From the NCBI GenBank assembly GCA_029250605.1, contig JAQXEZ010000006.1:172956-236955 (forward strand): a stretch of 64,000 bases of DNA. The letters are read 5' to 3'. The stretch comes from Candidatus Thalassarchaeaceae archaeon. GTDB taxonomy: Archaea; Thermoplasmatota; Poseidoniia; Poseidoniales; Thalassarchaeaceae. Below the pieces are notes generated by a model. That model did no database searches, was not told where the DNA came from, and saw only the letters and a list, made by a program, of their open reading frames with translations. A program made the position numbers and the translations under genes. Positions 34,767 through 43,910 of this stretch are shown piece by piece; position 1 is the first letter of the stretch; the number at the start of each line of letters is the position of its first letter.

Positions 34767-36767
34767 TCAATTGGTGCTCGTAATCTGCTCTTGGATCTCA
34801 TTATCCTTGGCGACTATCTGCTCCCAGAGAATCTCTGCCACGTCCTTGACATCCATCTCCGCCCCCACTGCATCTAATCCGTCTTTCACCATAATGGAGC
34901 AGAATGGGCAACCCACTGCCACGGTATCGCAACCTGTTTCTGACAATTCCTTTGCCCGAATCTCATTAACACGCTTGTCCGCTTCCTCTTCCATCCACAT
35001 CTGAGCCCCTCCAGCACCACAACAGAACGAATCCCGACCGCTATTCTCAGTCTCAACATCAACCCCTCCGATTACATCCCTAGGCTCATCGATGATTCCT
35101 CCAATGCGGCCAAGGTAGCAGGGGTCATGGAAGGTAATACTCTGGCCGTTCTTCTCCACCCTGGGCAGACTCCCCTCCTCCTGCAATTTGGCTAATATCT
35201 CCGAATGATGGAAGACCTCCAGATCTTCTCCTCCGTAATCACCGTACTCCTTGCCCAGTGTGTGGAAGCAATGGGGGCATGAGGCGATAATACGCTTCAC
35301 CCCCAACTCTTGGAAAGTCATCATGTTAGTCTCCGCGAGCATCTGAAACAGGTATTCGTTCCCAGCTCTACGTGCCGGATCACCCGAACAACCCTCTTGC
35401 ATCCCCAGTATTCCGACATCTAGTCCAGCTTCCTTCAGAAGGGAAATTGTAGATCTCGCAACCTTCTGATTTCTCTCATCGAAGCTTGCTGCACATCCTA
35501 CGAAGTAGATGTATTCAGCAGGCTCGCCTATTTTTACATCTAAATCAGCGGCCCAATCGGCTCTTTCATGTTCGCCATATCCATACGGGTTTGAGGCCGC
35601 CTCTATGTTCCCCATGGCGGTATTGAGTACGTCAGGATACTCCATCGTCTCCATCATAGCATTCCTACGCAGATCTGTTAGCTTAGGCACGTGCTCAATG
35701 TATAGTGGGCAGACATCGACACAAGCGTTGCATGTCGTGCATGCCCATACTGCTTCTTCGGTGATCCTCTGCATCATCGTCTCCTCTGGAGTCTCACCAG
35801 CCAGCAGAAGTGGTGCGTGCTCGTTCGCATAGTCCCTAACGTCATGGATTACCTGCATTGGATTGAGTCCCTTGCCAGATGCATATGCGGGACAAACATC
35901 CTGACATCTAGCGCAAGAAGTGCACGACCATCCGTCAATTAGTTGCCTCCACGTGTACTGCGTGTAACTGCTAACTCCGAAGGATTCGATGTCCAAGTCC
36001 TCTAGCAGAATTGCCTTCCCATCATCCCCCATGGCAAGGGGGCGCATCTTGGCAACAGGACCGGTGTCGTGGAAGAATACGTTTGGAATCGCCATGACCA
36101 AGTGCATGTGCTTGGAAAGAGGAATTAGGAACAGAAAGGACGAGATTGCAAGCATGTGGAGCCAATAGGAAATTACGACCGTCCCATCTGAAAGCCCAAA
36201 CTCACTGAACTGGTGCCCAATGGGTTCCCAGAACGGACTCGGGTCTTCTTTCGACTCGATCATGAATGAAGTCGTTGTAATGGTGAAAATCAGAAATAAG
36301 ATCGTATTTCCTTCTAGTTGCGATTTTCCCTTGAGCTTCTCAGGGGTGAAGGCAACACGGCGAACAAATGCTGAGACGCATCCGATGAGAGCCATTGTGT
36401 ACCCCAGTTCAACTATCCCATTCCATGGGCCAACAAGCAATTCGGGCAGCAACTCACCAGAGAAGTAATTGGCAGTTGCGAGATCAAACATATCTGATGC
36501 GAGCATCAAGAAACCCCAGAACATCAGCACATGCATCGTTCCAGCGACCCTGTCCCTGAGCACCTTCTTTTGTCCAAGCCATCCTATGATGAATTCCCTG
36601 ATCCTAGGGACCCAGGAGTCGAATCTTGAGTCCGGCGAACCAATCAGAACCAGACGCGTAGCTTTCTGTACTTGGTAAGTGAAGAATCCTATGGATACCG
36701 AGCCCATAATCAGAAGAATCATCCAACCATCCAAGGGCCCGTAAGTCTGCAGAAGAGGATGGATCAT
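34767..36767 (-). CDS. Membrane Fe-S oxidoreductase, HdrDE-like (CCG domains plus haem-b-type membrane domain)
   Basis: 666 residues. Residues 1-240 have about five helices resembling the nitrate-reductase gamma/HdrE membrane domain (GTMHVLMFWGFL, SYWLHMLAISSFLFLIPLSKHMH with candidate haem His). Two 4Fe-4S motifs follow: CTSCARCQDVCPAY near 280 and CTTCNACVDVCPLY near 341. Two CCG domains follow, the second with FHDPCYLGRIGG and DSFCCGAGGAQMW. Relatives pass electrons between quinone and a soluble partner such as electron-transfer flavoprotein or lactate. The acyl-CoA dehydrogenase at 49 kb makes an ETF link possible, but no ETF gene is in this window. Confidence 0.88.
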   Translation of the reverse strand: MIHPLLQTYGPLDGWMILLIMGSVSIGFFTYQVQKATRLVLIGSPDSRFDSWVPRIREFIIGWLGQKKVLRDRVAGTMHVLMFWGFLMLASDMFDLATANYFSGELLPELLVGPWNGIVELGYTMALIGCVSAFVRRVAFTPEKLKGKSQLEGNTILFLIFTITTTSFMIESKEDPSPFWEPIGHQFSEFGLSDGTVVISYWLHMLAISSFLFLIPLSKHMHLVMAIPNVFFHDTGPVAKMRPLAMGDDGKAILLEDLDIESFGVSSYTQYTWRQLIDGWSCTSCARCQDVCPAYASGKGLNPMQVIHDVRDYANEHAPLLLAGETPEETMMQRITEEAVWACTTCNACVDVCPLYIEHVPKLTDLRRNAMMETMEYPDVLNTAMGNIEAASNPYGYGEHERADWAADLDVKIGEPAEYIYFVGCAASFDERNQKVARSTISLLKEAGLDVGILGMQEGCSGDPARRAGNEYLFQMLAETNMMTFQELGVKRIIASCPHCFHTLGKEYGDYGGEDLEVFHHSEILAKLQEEGSLPRVEKNGQSITFHDPCYLGRIGGIIDEPRDVIGGVDVETENSGRDSFCCGAGGAQMWMEEEADKRVNEIRAKELSETGCDTVAVGCPFCSIMVKDGLDAVGAEMDVKDVAEILWEQIVAKDNEIQEQITSTN

Positions 36768-36870
36768 TGGTACTCACCGGGGTTTACCTGAATCCCTCGC
36801 CTACAAACAAGACCTTGAAACAACCGCTAATCAGGCCAACACTCATGTCCTAATGTGCTAGCCATCAGTC

Positions 36871-37842
36871 ATGCCGAGTGCCTTTGCTCCCGGAAAATGC
36901 ATCCTCTTTGGGGAGCATGCAGTGGTATTCGGCCACCCAGCAGTAGCAGTGGCAATCGATCAGGGAGTTAGGGTCAGTGTCGAAGCGTCCGACAGGTGGA
37001 AACTAGAGGGTTCATCATTCGAGCCCTCAAGACACCCCCACATATCCCACATAATACGGAACATCTTCCAGTACTCGGGACCCCCTCTTGACATTGATGT
37101 GGACAGCTCGCTTTTCTCAGCCGCGGGGATGGGGTCATCCGCTGCACTATCGAATGCCTTCGGAGCCGCGATGCACGCACACCTCAATCCGGACGAGGAA
37201 CTCGATGCTGTAAAACTGGCTAAAATGGCCCATTCTGCCGAGGCAACCGCCCAGAAGGGAAGGGCTAGCCCAACAGATACAGCAACCAGTGCCCTCGGGG
37301 GGTGCGTAGTCGTCTCTGGTTCCGAAGTACCGGGAACAAGGCATGTTTTCGATACCAGTCTGAAAACCCCCGAGGGATCTAGGGAGTGGTCCATCAATGT
37401 CGTTGACATCCCCCAGGGGATCGGAGACGCATGGCTAGTGATCGGATACTCGGGAACTGGTTCTCCCACAGGAAGAATGGTCGCCAAGGTTGCAAAACTA
37501 ATTTCTGAAGTTCCCGAAAGGATGGAAGAGATGGAAGCAATTGCCAACATTACGAGAGCCGGATTAGCCGCCCTTTCTGCAGGAAACCTTGAGGGCCTGG
37601 GGATGGCTATGGATGCCTGCCACGAAAGCCTAAGAAAACTGGAAGTAAGCAGCAGTAAGCTAGACCGGATGGTCAATGCGGCAAGACCTCACTCCATGGG
37701 GGCAAAACTCACAGGAGCTGGAGGCGGAGGTTGCATGGTAGCCCTCACACATGACCCAACTAGGGTTTCCGAGGCTATAGAAGTTGCAGGGGGAAGGCCG
37801 TTGATGTCCAGATTGGGGGCACAAGGGGTCAGATTCCTGTAA
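36871..37842 (+). CDS. mvk: Mevalonate kinase
   Basis: 323 residues. PSAFAPGKCILFGEHAVVFGHPAVAVAI is represented at the N-terminus (quoted in part: GKCILFGEHAVVFGHPA), the ATP loop is AGMGSSAALSNAFGAA, and the C-terminal GHMP motif is GAKLTGAGGGGCMVAL. HSAEATAQKGRASPTDTATS is the substrate-side motif of mevalonate kinases. It phosphorylates mevalonate in isoprenoid lipid synthesis. Together with the aconitase-X gene at 52.9 kb it points to the archaeal mevalonate branch. Confidence 0.94.
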   Translation: MPSAFAPGKCILFGEHAVVFGHPAVAVAIDQGVRVSVEASDRWKLEGSSFEPSRHPHISHIIRNIFQYSGPPLDIDVDSSLFSAAGMGSSAALSNAFGAAMHAHLNPDEELDAVKLAKMAHSAEATAQKGRASPTDTATSALGGCVVVSGSEVPGTRHVFDTSLKTPEGSREWSINVVDIPQGIGDAWLVIGYSGTGSPTGRMVAKVAKLISEVPERMEEMEAIANITRAGLAALSAGNLEGLGMAMDACHESLRKLEVSSSKLDRMVNAARPHSMGAKLTGAGGGGCMVALTHDPTRVSEAIEVAGGRPLMSRLGAQGVRFL

Positions 37843-37888
37843 CTCACAGATCCGAAAATAGCCCTCGAAAAATACCATTCACTTATAT

Positions 37889-37901
37889 TACCATTTATAA
37901 G
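37889..37901 (+). promoter_or_regulatory. TATA-box promoter of the TBP gene
   Basis: TACCATTTATAAG contains TTTATAA centred about 26 bases before the ATG at 37923, the distance expected of a leaderless archaeal transcript. A second TACCATT starts at 37873, 16 bases earlier. A self-bound TATA box would allow autoregulation by TBP, which is speculative. Confidence 0.55.
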
Positions 37902-37922
37902 GGGGCAGACGGTCGACAACCT

Positions 37923-38639
37923 ATGCTGACCGATGAAGAAAGACTCACCGTAGTGAATGTAGTAGCCTCTACCAGAGTAGCGGAGGAACTGGACCTCCCA
38001 GACATAGCCATCCAGTTGAACTGCGAGTACGAACCAGAACAGTTCCCCGGTGTGGTCTATAGGGTAGTTGAACCCAAACTGGCCATCCTGATGTTCAGGT
38101 CAGGACGGGCCGTTTGCACAGGTGGGAAGAACGAGGACAATATCCAGACAGGTATCGAGAGGATGATCGGCGATCTCAGAAACGCGGGCATTGAGACTTG
38201 GGATCTGAAGGACGTCGAGATAGAAGTCCAGAACATGGTCGCAACTTACTCCCTATTCTATCCAGAGGACTATGGGGAAGTCGCTAGAATGGATGACATC
38301 AACACCAAGGTCATCGAAGAAGAGGGCGGTGGAATTAGAGCAGCTACCGATGAGGAGGTAGAGAATGAGGACTCACGAATTAGGGGGATCCTGCAGGGGG
38401 AGCCACTAGCTGCCCTCCCGCGGAAACTCAATCTGAACAACCTGACCTTCCATCTGCCCTTCGACAAGGTCGAATACGAGCCAGAGCAATTCCCAGGGCT
38501 GATTTACAGACTTGACTATCCAAAAGTGGTGTGCTTGATATTCGGTAGTGGCAAGATGGTGATTACCGGTGCGAGGCACAAGGACGAGATTCTCGAGGCC
38601 GTCGAGCAGATCAAAGACGAGCTAGCAGACCTGCTCTAG
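37923..38639 (+). CDS. tbp: TATA-box binding protein with an acidic insertion in the second repeat
   Basis: 238 residues against about 180-190 in most archaea. Repeat 1 (about 8-92) has VNVVASTRVAEELDLPDIA, YEPEQFPGVVYRV and LMFRSGRAVCTGGK. Repeat 2 starts IEVQNMVATYSL, is interrupted by roughly 50 extra residues (about 112-166, acidic: IEEEGGGIRAATDEEVENED), and resumes at KLNLNNL with YEPEQFPGLIYRLDYP and LIFGSGKMVITGARHK. The DNA-binding Phe pairs appear kept. It recruits TFB and RNA polymerase to promoters. The insertion lies between the first strand and first helix of repeat 2. Confidence 0.97.
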   Translation: MLTDEERLTVVNVVASTRVAEELDLPDIAIQLNCEYEPEQFPGVVYRVVEPKLAILMFRSGRAVCTGGKNEDNIQTGIERMIGDLRNAGIETWDLKDVEIEVQNMVATYSLFYPEDYGEVARMDDINTKVIEEEGGGIRAATDEEVENEDSRIRGILQGEPLAALPRKLNLNNLTFHLPFDKVEYEPEQFPGLIYRLDYPKVVCLIFGSGKMVITGARHKDEILEAVEQIKDELADLL

Positions 38640-38683
38640 TCGATATGAACCAACGTTATTGAGCAGACCGGCATGCGAGTGCC

Positions 38684-41600
38684 ATGCAGACCGTCTCCCG
38701 CGCCATGCTCATGGTTGCAGCATTGGCGCTAGCACCGTTAGCCTGCTCACTGACAGTAGCAGATCTTTCTGATGACACCAGTCCATATTCAGAAGAAGCC
38801 TCAGTGCAAGCCAGAACCACGGGAAATACCGACGTCCCAGACTGGAGGGTCAACGACAACTGGATGTACGACGGATACCTGGATGTGGCTGATTTCGTGG
38901 CAGAATCCGGAGTTTCCACGGATGTCGAGACTCTAGAGGGGTCGTTAGATAGGACAGTATCGGACATCTATTTGTACGATATCGCTGGAAATGAGACACT
39001 AGTCTATGAAGTCGAGTCAATAGGGGCATACGAGTCAGACGGCGCCATAGAGATAGACGGGACCGACGGTTGCCTATACGTGGATATGCAGACTACGGAG
39101 ATCGTCCGTGTATCGGACTTGGCCACATATTCGCAGGATGTCACGATTGACGTATATTTCGACCCGCTCTTCTTCGGTTGCGCCTCATGGCTTAGGCAGG
39201 ATATCGGGGTGCTGAGCGTGGACAACACATTCGCCCCCCCCTTGGAGAACTACGACTTCCCTCTCTCGGTTGGGGAGACATGGGGGATGGACTACGACCA
39301 GGATACGGAATTCAGCGGCTCAAGTAATTACGTTGACATCCCCGATGATAGCAGCGACACAAACTCGACTAGTTGGGCAGTCGTCAGCCAGGGAACCTCC
39401 GGAGTCGCTTACCCGGGTTGCTACCAGTCATACAACGTTACTTCATATGACTCGGACGGAGACGAGGTCGGGTACAACTGGTACTGCCCAGCCATTCGAG
39501 GAGAGGTGAAGAGCTCAATCGAACAGGCATTCGGATTCATCGCTGTTCACGAGCTGGTTAGCTATCAACCAGTAACTAGGGGCAAGGAGATTTCGATAGA
39601 TATTGAGTACCCACTTTCGCCCACTGGAATAGAGATATCCGCATGGCTCAATGTCACGGAACAAGGCCAAGGAGTCTCCAATCAGAGTCTTCAGTTCCGC
39701 TACGAATCCGAGCTAGAGATACAGAACGTAACCACTGATGAAAACGGATCCTACCATTTGACCTTCAACTCTGGGGAAAACCCCGACGATACCTATGGCC
39801 CAGGAGAACTCGGTAGTCACGGTTTGATTGCTTGGACACATCTTGGTGGGCAGGTCGTGGGGACACAGTCACTGGTGATAGACTCCGAAGTTCATGAGAT
39901 AGACTTGGTTGCGAGATCATCAGCGGTAACCGTCCAGAGGCTCCGGCCATCTACTGGAAACGAGGTCACCCTGGACTCTTCAATTGGATTCACAGCCATT
40001 TCTGGGGACATTCTGACATTCTCCGTCCCAGTTCTTAATCGCGGCCTCATTCAATCCCCGTACTCAACAATAGTCGTAAGTGCTCCAGACGGGTCAGAGA
40101 TTTCGAGTACCGTCCCACCCTTGGAAAGCCTCCAGGAGACCAGGGTTTTAGTCAACTGGACAGTACCTGAATCACAACCATTTGGGAATGTATACCTGTT
40201 CTTCGAGGTTGACCCTCTGGAGGAGATACCCGAGGACGGGAACAGGTCAAACAACCTCGGCTCGTTCGTACTTTACGTTGGCGACCTCCCAATCGCTGAC
40301 CTCTCGATGCCAAATGAGATACTAACTTTCGAGGAGGTGTTATTGGATGCTAGCACGTCTTACGACCCAGACGGAGGTAGCTTAGGCTGCGAATTCAACA
40401 TCGAAAAGGTCGACGGGTCATACGCCCATATATTCGATGATGATTGCATCACCGAATGGTCTTGGGCGGATGATGGAGACTTTGCAGTTTCAGTTCTCGT
40501 CACGGATGGTGAGAGCGACGAATCATCCGTGAATTCCACGATCACGGTTCTCAATCAGCCTCCTGTGGTCGCCCTCGGTTCGAATGAGGATGAGGTCGTA
40601 GTCACCACCCCCATCACATTCTCCGTCACAGAAAGCAGCGACAATGACACGAGAAATCCTTCCACACCAGTAGAAATACTCTGGAATGCCGAGTGCTCAG
40701 AGGGCCAGGTCGGCCAGTCATGCACAGTTACGCCAATGGTAGAGGGGAACTTTACCATTGGATTACTGGCAACCGATGATGATGGGGCAACAACCTTCGC
40801 AGAACACTCCGTCCAAGTCACAAATATAGCCCCCTCAAACCCAGTCGCAGAACTCTATCGAGGGGAGGAGAGGCTCTTCCCCGATAGCCGCGGAGTCTTC
40901 ACAGTCTACGAAGGCGATGAAATAACCTTCTGGGGACAGGCAGATGACTCGTCAAACGACATCGAAACCCTCGTTCACGTATGGAAGCCAGATGCAGAGC
41001 ACCAACCCGAAATCAACTCAACCAGTACTGGCGACAGGAGTACACTCCCAGGAGTCTCATACAACACATCAGGTATGCACCTAGCCACTTTACAGGTCTT
41101 CGACGATGACGGCGAAGGGACCGAGATCCTGATCGTACCAATCCAGGTCGCCAATGTAATCCCTGAGATATCCCCAATGACGACCATCCTTGGGGATTTG
41201 GAGGAGGATGAGGAGTTCACAGTCAGTCCCATGGTATCTGACACTGGAAATGACTCCGAGTCCCTCATCCAATGCTTCGATCTAGACCCCTCAAACGATC
41301 ATGACTCGGATGGTAATCCGGAGAATGACTGCGACGTGCAATCCGGCATCCTGGTTCACTCTTGGCCGGACTCATATTCAGCCCCTAGCTCGATAGTTTT
41401 CCATGTCACGGACGATGACGGTGCATCAGAATCCATAGAGTTCACTTTCGTTGTCACCAACTCCCCCCCAGAGGCATTCGCATCGGCCAGCGTCACCAAC
41501 CCAACAGAGGGGGACTCCGTAATCCTCTCCGCCAACGGCACAATCGACTCCCAAGCGGACATGGACTCATTGGTTTTCCACTGGGACATCGACATTAACG

Positions 41601-42133
41601 ATGACTCGGATGGGGATGGCGATCCTGCAAATGACGTTGACTACACTGGCAGATGGATAGAGTTCTCCTACGACTCCGGAGGTCCGAAGAAGGCACAGCT
41701 AACCGTGCTGGACGATAGTTCCAGCCACTCAGTCATCATGGACTTGGAGGTAGCCGACAAGCCCGCCACCATCTCCGGGACCATCCAATCAAGCATCGTG
41801 CCGATCCTCGTCGTACTTGCAGCGACCTCCTTGGTTGCATGGACCTTCCTAAGGCACGGTTCCAAGGATGAAAAAGAGATGCCAAAGGGCCTCCAGGGGA
41901 TGGACATTGACGCTGCATTCGACGAACCCGCAGAACCCACAGTGACCACTAGCCCGTTCGAAGCGACCTCCGAGACTCCAGCGATACTGGAGGGTCTGGA
42001 CGATATCCTCGGAGAGCTCACTGGTAACCAACCAGGGGGAAACCCCGACTCCGAGTTGCCCTCGGCACCGAATCTCGGCGAGCAAAAAGCCAATCTCGAT
42101 CTCTCAGATATAGAAGCACTCTTTGAGGAGTAG
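38684..42133 (+). CDS. Giant surface protein with PKD/CARDB-like repeats and C-terminal anchor
   Basis: 1149 residues. A signal peptide (LMVAALALAPLACSLTVA) is followed by a folded N-terminal region, a carboxypeptidase-regulatory-like segment (TTDENGSYHLTF), a CARDB-like segment (SGDILTFSVPVLNRGLIQSP) and several PKD-like repeats (DASTSYDPDGGSLGCEF; SANGTIDSQADMDSLVFHW). Acidic DSDGxG loops suggest Ca2+ binding. One membrane helix is near residue 1036 (VPILVVLAATSLVAWTFL), then an acidic cytoplasmic tail ending NLDLSDIEALFEE. It probably acts in adhesion or as a cell-surface scaffold. Confidence 0.85.
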   Translation: MQTVSRAMLMVAALALAPLACSLTVADLSDDTSPYSEEASVQARTTGNTDVPDWRVNDNWMYDGYLDVADFVAESGVSTDVETLEGSLDRTVSDIYLYDIAGNETLVYEVESIGAYESDGAIEIDGTDGCLYVDMQTTEIVRVSDLATYSQDVTIDVYFDPLFFGCASWLRQDIGVLSVDNTFAPPLENYDFPLSVGETWGMDYDQDTEFSGSSNYVDIPDDSSDTNSTSWAVVSQGTSGVAYPGCYQSYNVTSYDSDGDEVGYNWYCPAIRGEVKSSIEQAFGFIAVHELVSYQPVTRGKEISIDIEYPLSPTGIEISAWLNVTEQGQGVSNQSLQFRYESELEIQNVTTDENGSYHLTFNSGENPDDTYGPGELGSHGLIAWTHLGGQVVGTQSLVIDSEVHEIDLVARSSAVTVQRLRPSTGNEVTLDSSIGFTAISGDILTFSVPVLNRGLIQSPYSTIVVSAPDGSEISSTVPPLESLQETRVLVNWTVPESQPFGNVYLFFEVDPLEEIPEDGNRSNNLGSFVLYVGDLPIADLSMPNEILTFEEVLLDASTSYDPDGGSLGCEFNIEKVDGSYAHIFDDDCITEWSWADDGDFAVSVLVTDGESDESSVNSTITVLNQPPVVALGSNEDEVVVTTPITFSVTESSDNDTRNPSTPVEILWNAECSEGQVGQSCTVTPMVEGNFTIGLLATDDDGATTFAEHSVQVTNIAPSNPVAELYRGEERLFPDSRGVFTVYEGDEITFWGQADDSSNDIETLVHVWKPDAEHQPEINSTSTGDRSTLPGVSYNTSGMHLATLQVFDDDGEGTEILIVPIQVANVIPEISPMTTILGDLEEDEEFTVSPMVSDTGNDSESLIQCFDLDPSNDHDSDGNPENDCDVQSGILVHSWPDSYSAPSSIVFHVTDDDGASESIEFTFVVTNSPPEAFASASVTNPTEGDSVILSANGTIDSQADMDSLVFHWDIDINDDSDGDGDPANDVDYTGRWIEFSYDSGGPKKAQLTVLDDSSSHSVIMDLEVADKPATISGTIQSSIVPILVVLAATSLVAWTFLRHGSKDEKEMPKGLQGMDIDAAFDEPAEPTVTTSPFEATSETPAILEGLDDILGELTGNQPGGNPDSELPSAPNLGEQKANLDLSDIEALFEE

Positions 42134-42147
42134 TTCTCGGACCGTCT

Positions 42148-42618
42148 GTGGTAAACCTCTTCAGACTTCTCGGACTTCCCAATCCGAACACGACTCCGAA
42201 GGCTAAACCAGGATTGGGTTTGGGCGCAACAGAACCCGGACCGAAGGCCGGCAACCGGTTCCACGATCTCGGGGAGACAAGGTGGTCAGAAAGGACAGAG
42301 AGAGTGACTGAGAGGCCGTCCAGGAGGGTGATCTACATGGAACCCGACGGCCTACACAGACTTCAGTTGGATGGGATCGAGGGAAACCTATCCGTAGGGG
42401 ACATGGTGATCATCGATCTGAATTCTCTGAATCACATGCCCAGCCAGCAATCGGTATGCTCCAGGAGGGCTCAGGATCTGGGCGACAGGACAAACCTCCC
42501 TGTCTTCGCCCTTAATGAGGACGACTCGCTACTGATGATTGCAGGAGCAAAGATGAGGGTCGACACCCACAAGCACAGGCTCGGCTCTCCTGCGTTAGAT
42601 AGGGCGATAGACAACTAG
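42148..42618 (+). CDS. SepF-like protein (candidate FtsZ anchor)
   Basis: 156 residues with a GTG start. The N-terminal MVNLFRLLGLP could be an amphipathic membrane-targeting helix. A Pro/Gly-rich linker follows. The C-terminal 85 residues (VIYMEPDGLHRLQLDGI, SVGDMVIIDLNSL, then NLPVFALNEDDSLLMIAGAKMRV) have the pattern of the SepF/DUF552 core. Archaeal SepF anchors FtsZ to the membrane. The match is by pattern only. It lies 14 bases after the giant surface protein, on the same strand. Confidence 0.5.
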   Translation: MVNLFRLLGLPNPNTTPKAKPGLGLGATEPGPKAGNRFHDLGETRWSERTERVTERPSRRVIYMEPDGLHRLQLDGIEGNLSVGDMVIIDLNSLNHMPSQQSVCSRRAQDLGDRTNLPVFALNEDDSLLMIAGAKMRVDTHKHRLGSPALDRAIDN

Positions 42619-42624
42619 TGATCG

Positions 42625-42828
42625 TCACTCCTCTTCAAACCAAGAATCAAGATCACCTCTGGAGATCTCCATTATCGCATGCTCCGTGAAATCACGATAT
42701 GCTGACCATCTGGATATCTCTTCTTCTTCGTCTCCCCTCTCGGTCTTCCTTTCAATAGAGTCATTCGCGTATCTGACGCATCTTCTAAGGAATGAAACCA
42801 CAAGATTCCTGCGCTCTTCAATACTCAT
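42625..42828 (-). CDS. Small acidic/basic helical protein, unknown
   Basis: 67 residues, mostly charged and helical (MSIEERRNLVVSFLRRCVRY, then RKTERGDEEEEISRWSAYRD). Its ATG follows the peroxiredoxin stop by one base (TGACATG), so it is co-translated with that gene. No family recognised. The tight coupling and protein-like composition make it likely to be real. Confidence 0.6.
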   Translation of the reverse strand: MSIEERRNLVVSFLRRCVRYANDSIERKTERGDEEEEISRWSAYRDFTEHAIMEISRGDLDSWFEEE

Positions 42829-42829
42829 G

Positions 42830-43309
42830 TCATCCTACCTTCAGAGTCTCAATCAGAGATTCCACGTGCCCCTTCGCCCTGACACCATATCCTGCCCATG
42901 CGATAGTCCCGTCCGCCTCGATTGCGAAAGTTGACCTCAGTGTTCCCATGTACGTCTTGCCATACATGTTCTTCTCCCTCCAGGTGCCATACTTCTCGTG
43001 AAGCGCCGCTTCCTCGTCCACAACCAAGTCAAATGGCAACTCATGCTTGTCAATGAACTTCTGGTGAGACTTAGCGCTGTCAGTTGAGACTCCGATGACC
43101 CTCCAGCCACTGCCCTCAAATCTGCCGAAGTCGTCTCTGAAGTCACAGGCTTGAGTGGTGCACCCGGGAGTGTTGTCTCTTGGATAGAAGTACAGAATCA
43201 CCTTCCCCCCATCCGATAGAATCTCCGAAAGTGAGATCTTCGAGCCGTCGGTAACTTCCACTTCGAAGTCAGGGGCCTTGTCTCCAACTGCTAACTCTGC
43301 TGTTGCCAT
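42830..43309 (-). CDS. bcp: Peroxiredoxin, Bcp/PrxQ type
   Basis: 159 residues. DFEVEVTDGSKISLSEIL, VILYFYPRDNTPGCTTQACDFRDDF with the peroxidatic Cys (PGCTTQ) and the resolving Cys five residues later (QAC), and VIGVSTDSAKSHQKF are typical of PrxQ. It reduces peroxides using thioredoxin or glutaredoxin electrons; trxB and a glutaredoxin are encoded elsewhere in the window. Confidence 0.94.
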   Translation of the reverse strand: MATAELAVGDKAPDFEVEVTDGSKISLSEILSDGGKVILYFYPRDNTPGCTTQACDFRDDFGRFEGSGWRVIGVSTDSAKSHQKFIDKHELPFDLVVDEEAALHEKYGTWREKNMYGKTYMGTLRSTFAIEADGTIAWAGYGVRAKGHVESLIETLKVG

Positions 43310-43346
43310 GAATTTGCGTGTCGAACCAGACTCATGAAGGCTACCA

Positions 43347-43910
43347 TCATTCGATATAGGATTTCAGAGTGACCGATGCTGGCATTGATGGCGGCTCACT
43401 GAAACCGAAGCATGCATCTATCTCGAACTCTTTCCTTTCTCCCAGGTCAACCCCCTCGAAACTCGCTTCTGCCTTCAGAATGCGGGAAAGAGACCTCACG
43501 GAGTACCACTCCCTCCTACCATTCTTCGTGATGCCATGCGTCCTCGTTCCGAAGAGCATCCGTCCGAAAAGGGCCTCGAAGCTAGCAATGAACCAGAGTG
43601 GCCTCCAGAAGGGGATTGGGAACGAGACCCCCCAGACGATTCTGATTGAAAGTCCACCTCCCTCTATCGAGACATCTCTCTTTCCTCTCTCTATCGTGAT
43701 CTCAGTCACTTCAACATCTTCAAAGTTGTATAGTTCCGAGACGTACTCCGCGTGCTTCTCAGATGGCGATAGCAGAACCCTGCTCCCATTCGGCTTAGCC
43801 CACATAACATTGGTGAAGCTCCCTAGGGGGGACTCTCCCCAGTCTCCGATGACAATCCTGTCACCGGTCGAGAATCCAGTAGATGTTATCCTTCCGACAA
43901 AGACGTCCAT
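43347..43910 (-). CDS. Hypothetical protein
   Basis: 187 residues. The N-terminus (VFVGRITSTGFSTGDRIVIGDW) looks beta-rich. A hydrophobic middle (SFPIPFWRPLWFIASFEALFG) could touch the membrane, and the end is polar. The ATG directly follows the stop of endonuclease III (TGAATG), so the two are coupled. No family recognised. Confidence 0.65.
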   Translation of the reverse strand: MDVFVGRITSTGFSTGDRIVIGDWGESPLGSFTNVMWAKPNGSRVLLSPSEKHAEYVSELYNFEDVEVTEITIERGKRDVSIEGGGLSIRIVWGVSFPIPFWRPLWFIASFEALFGRMLFGTRTHGITKNGRREWYSVRSLSRILKAEASFEGVDLGERKEFEIDACFGFSEPPSMPASVTLKSYIE

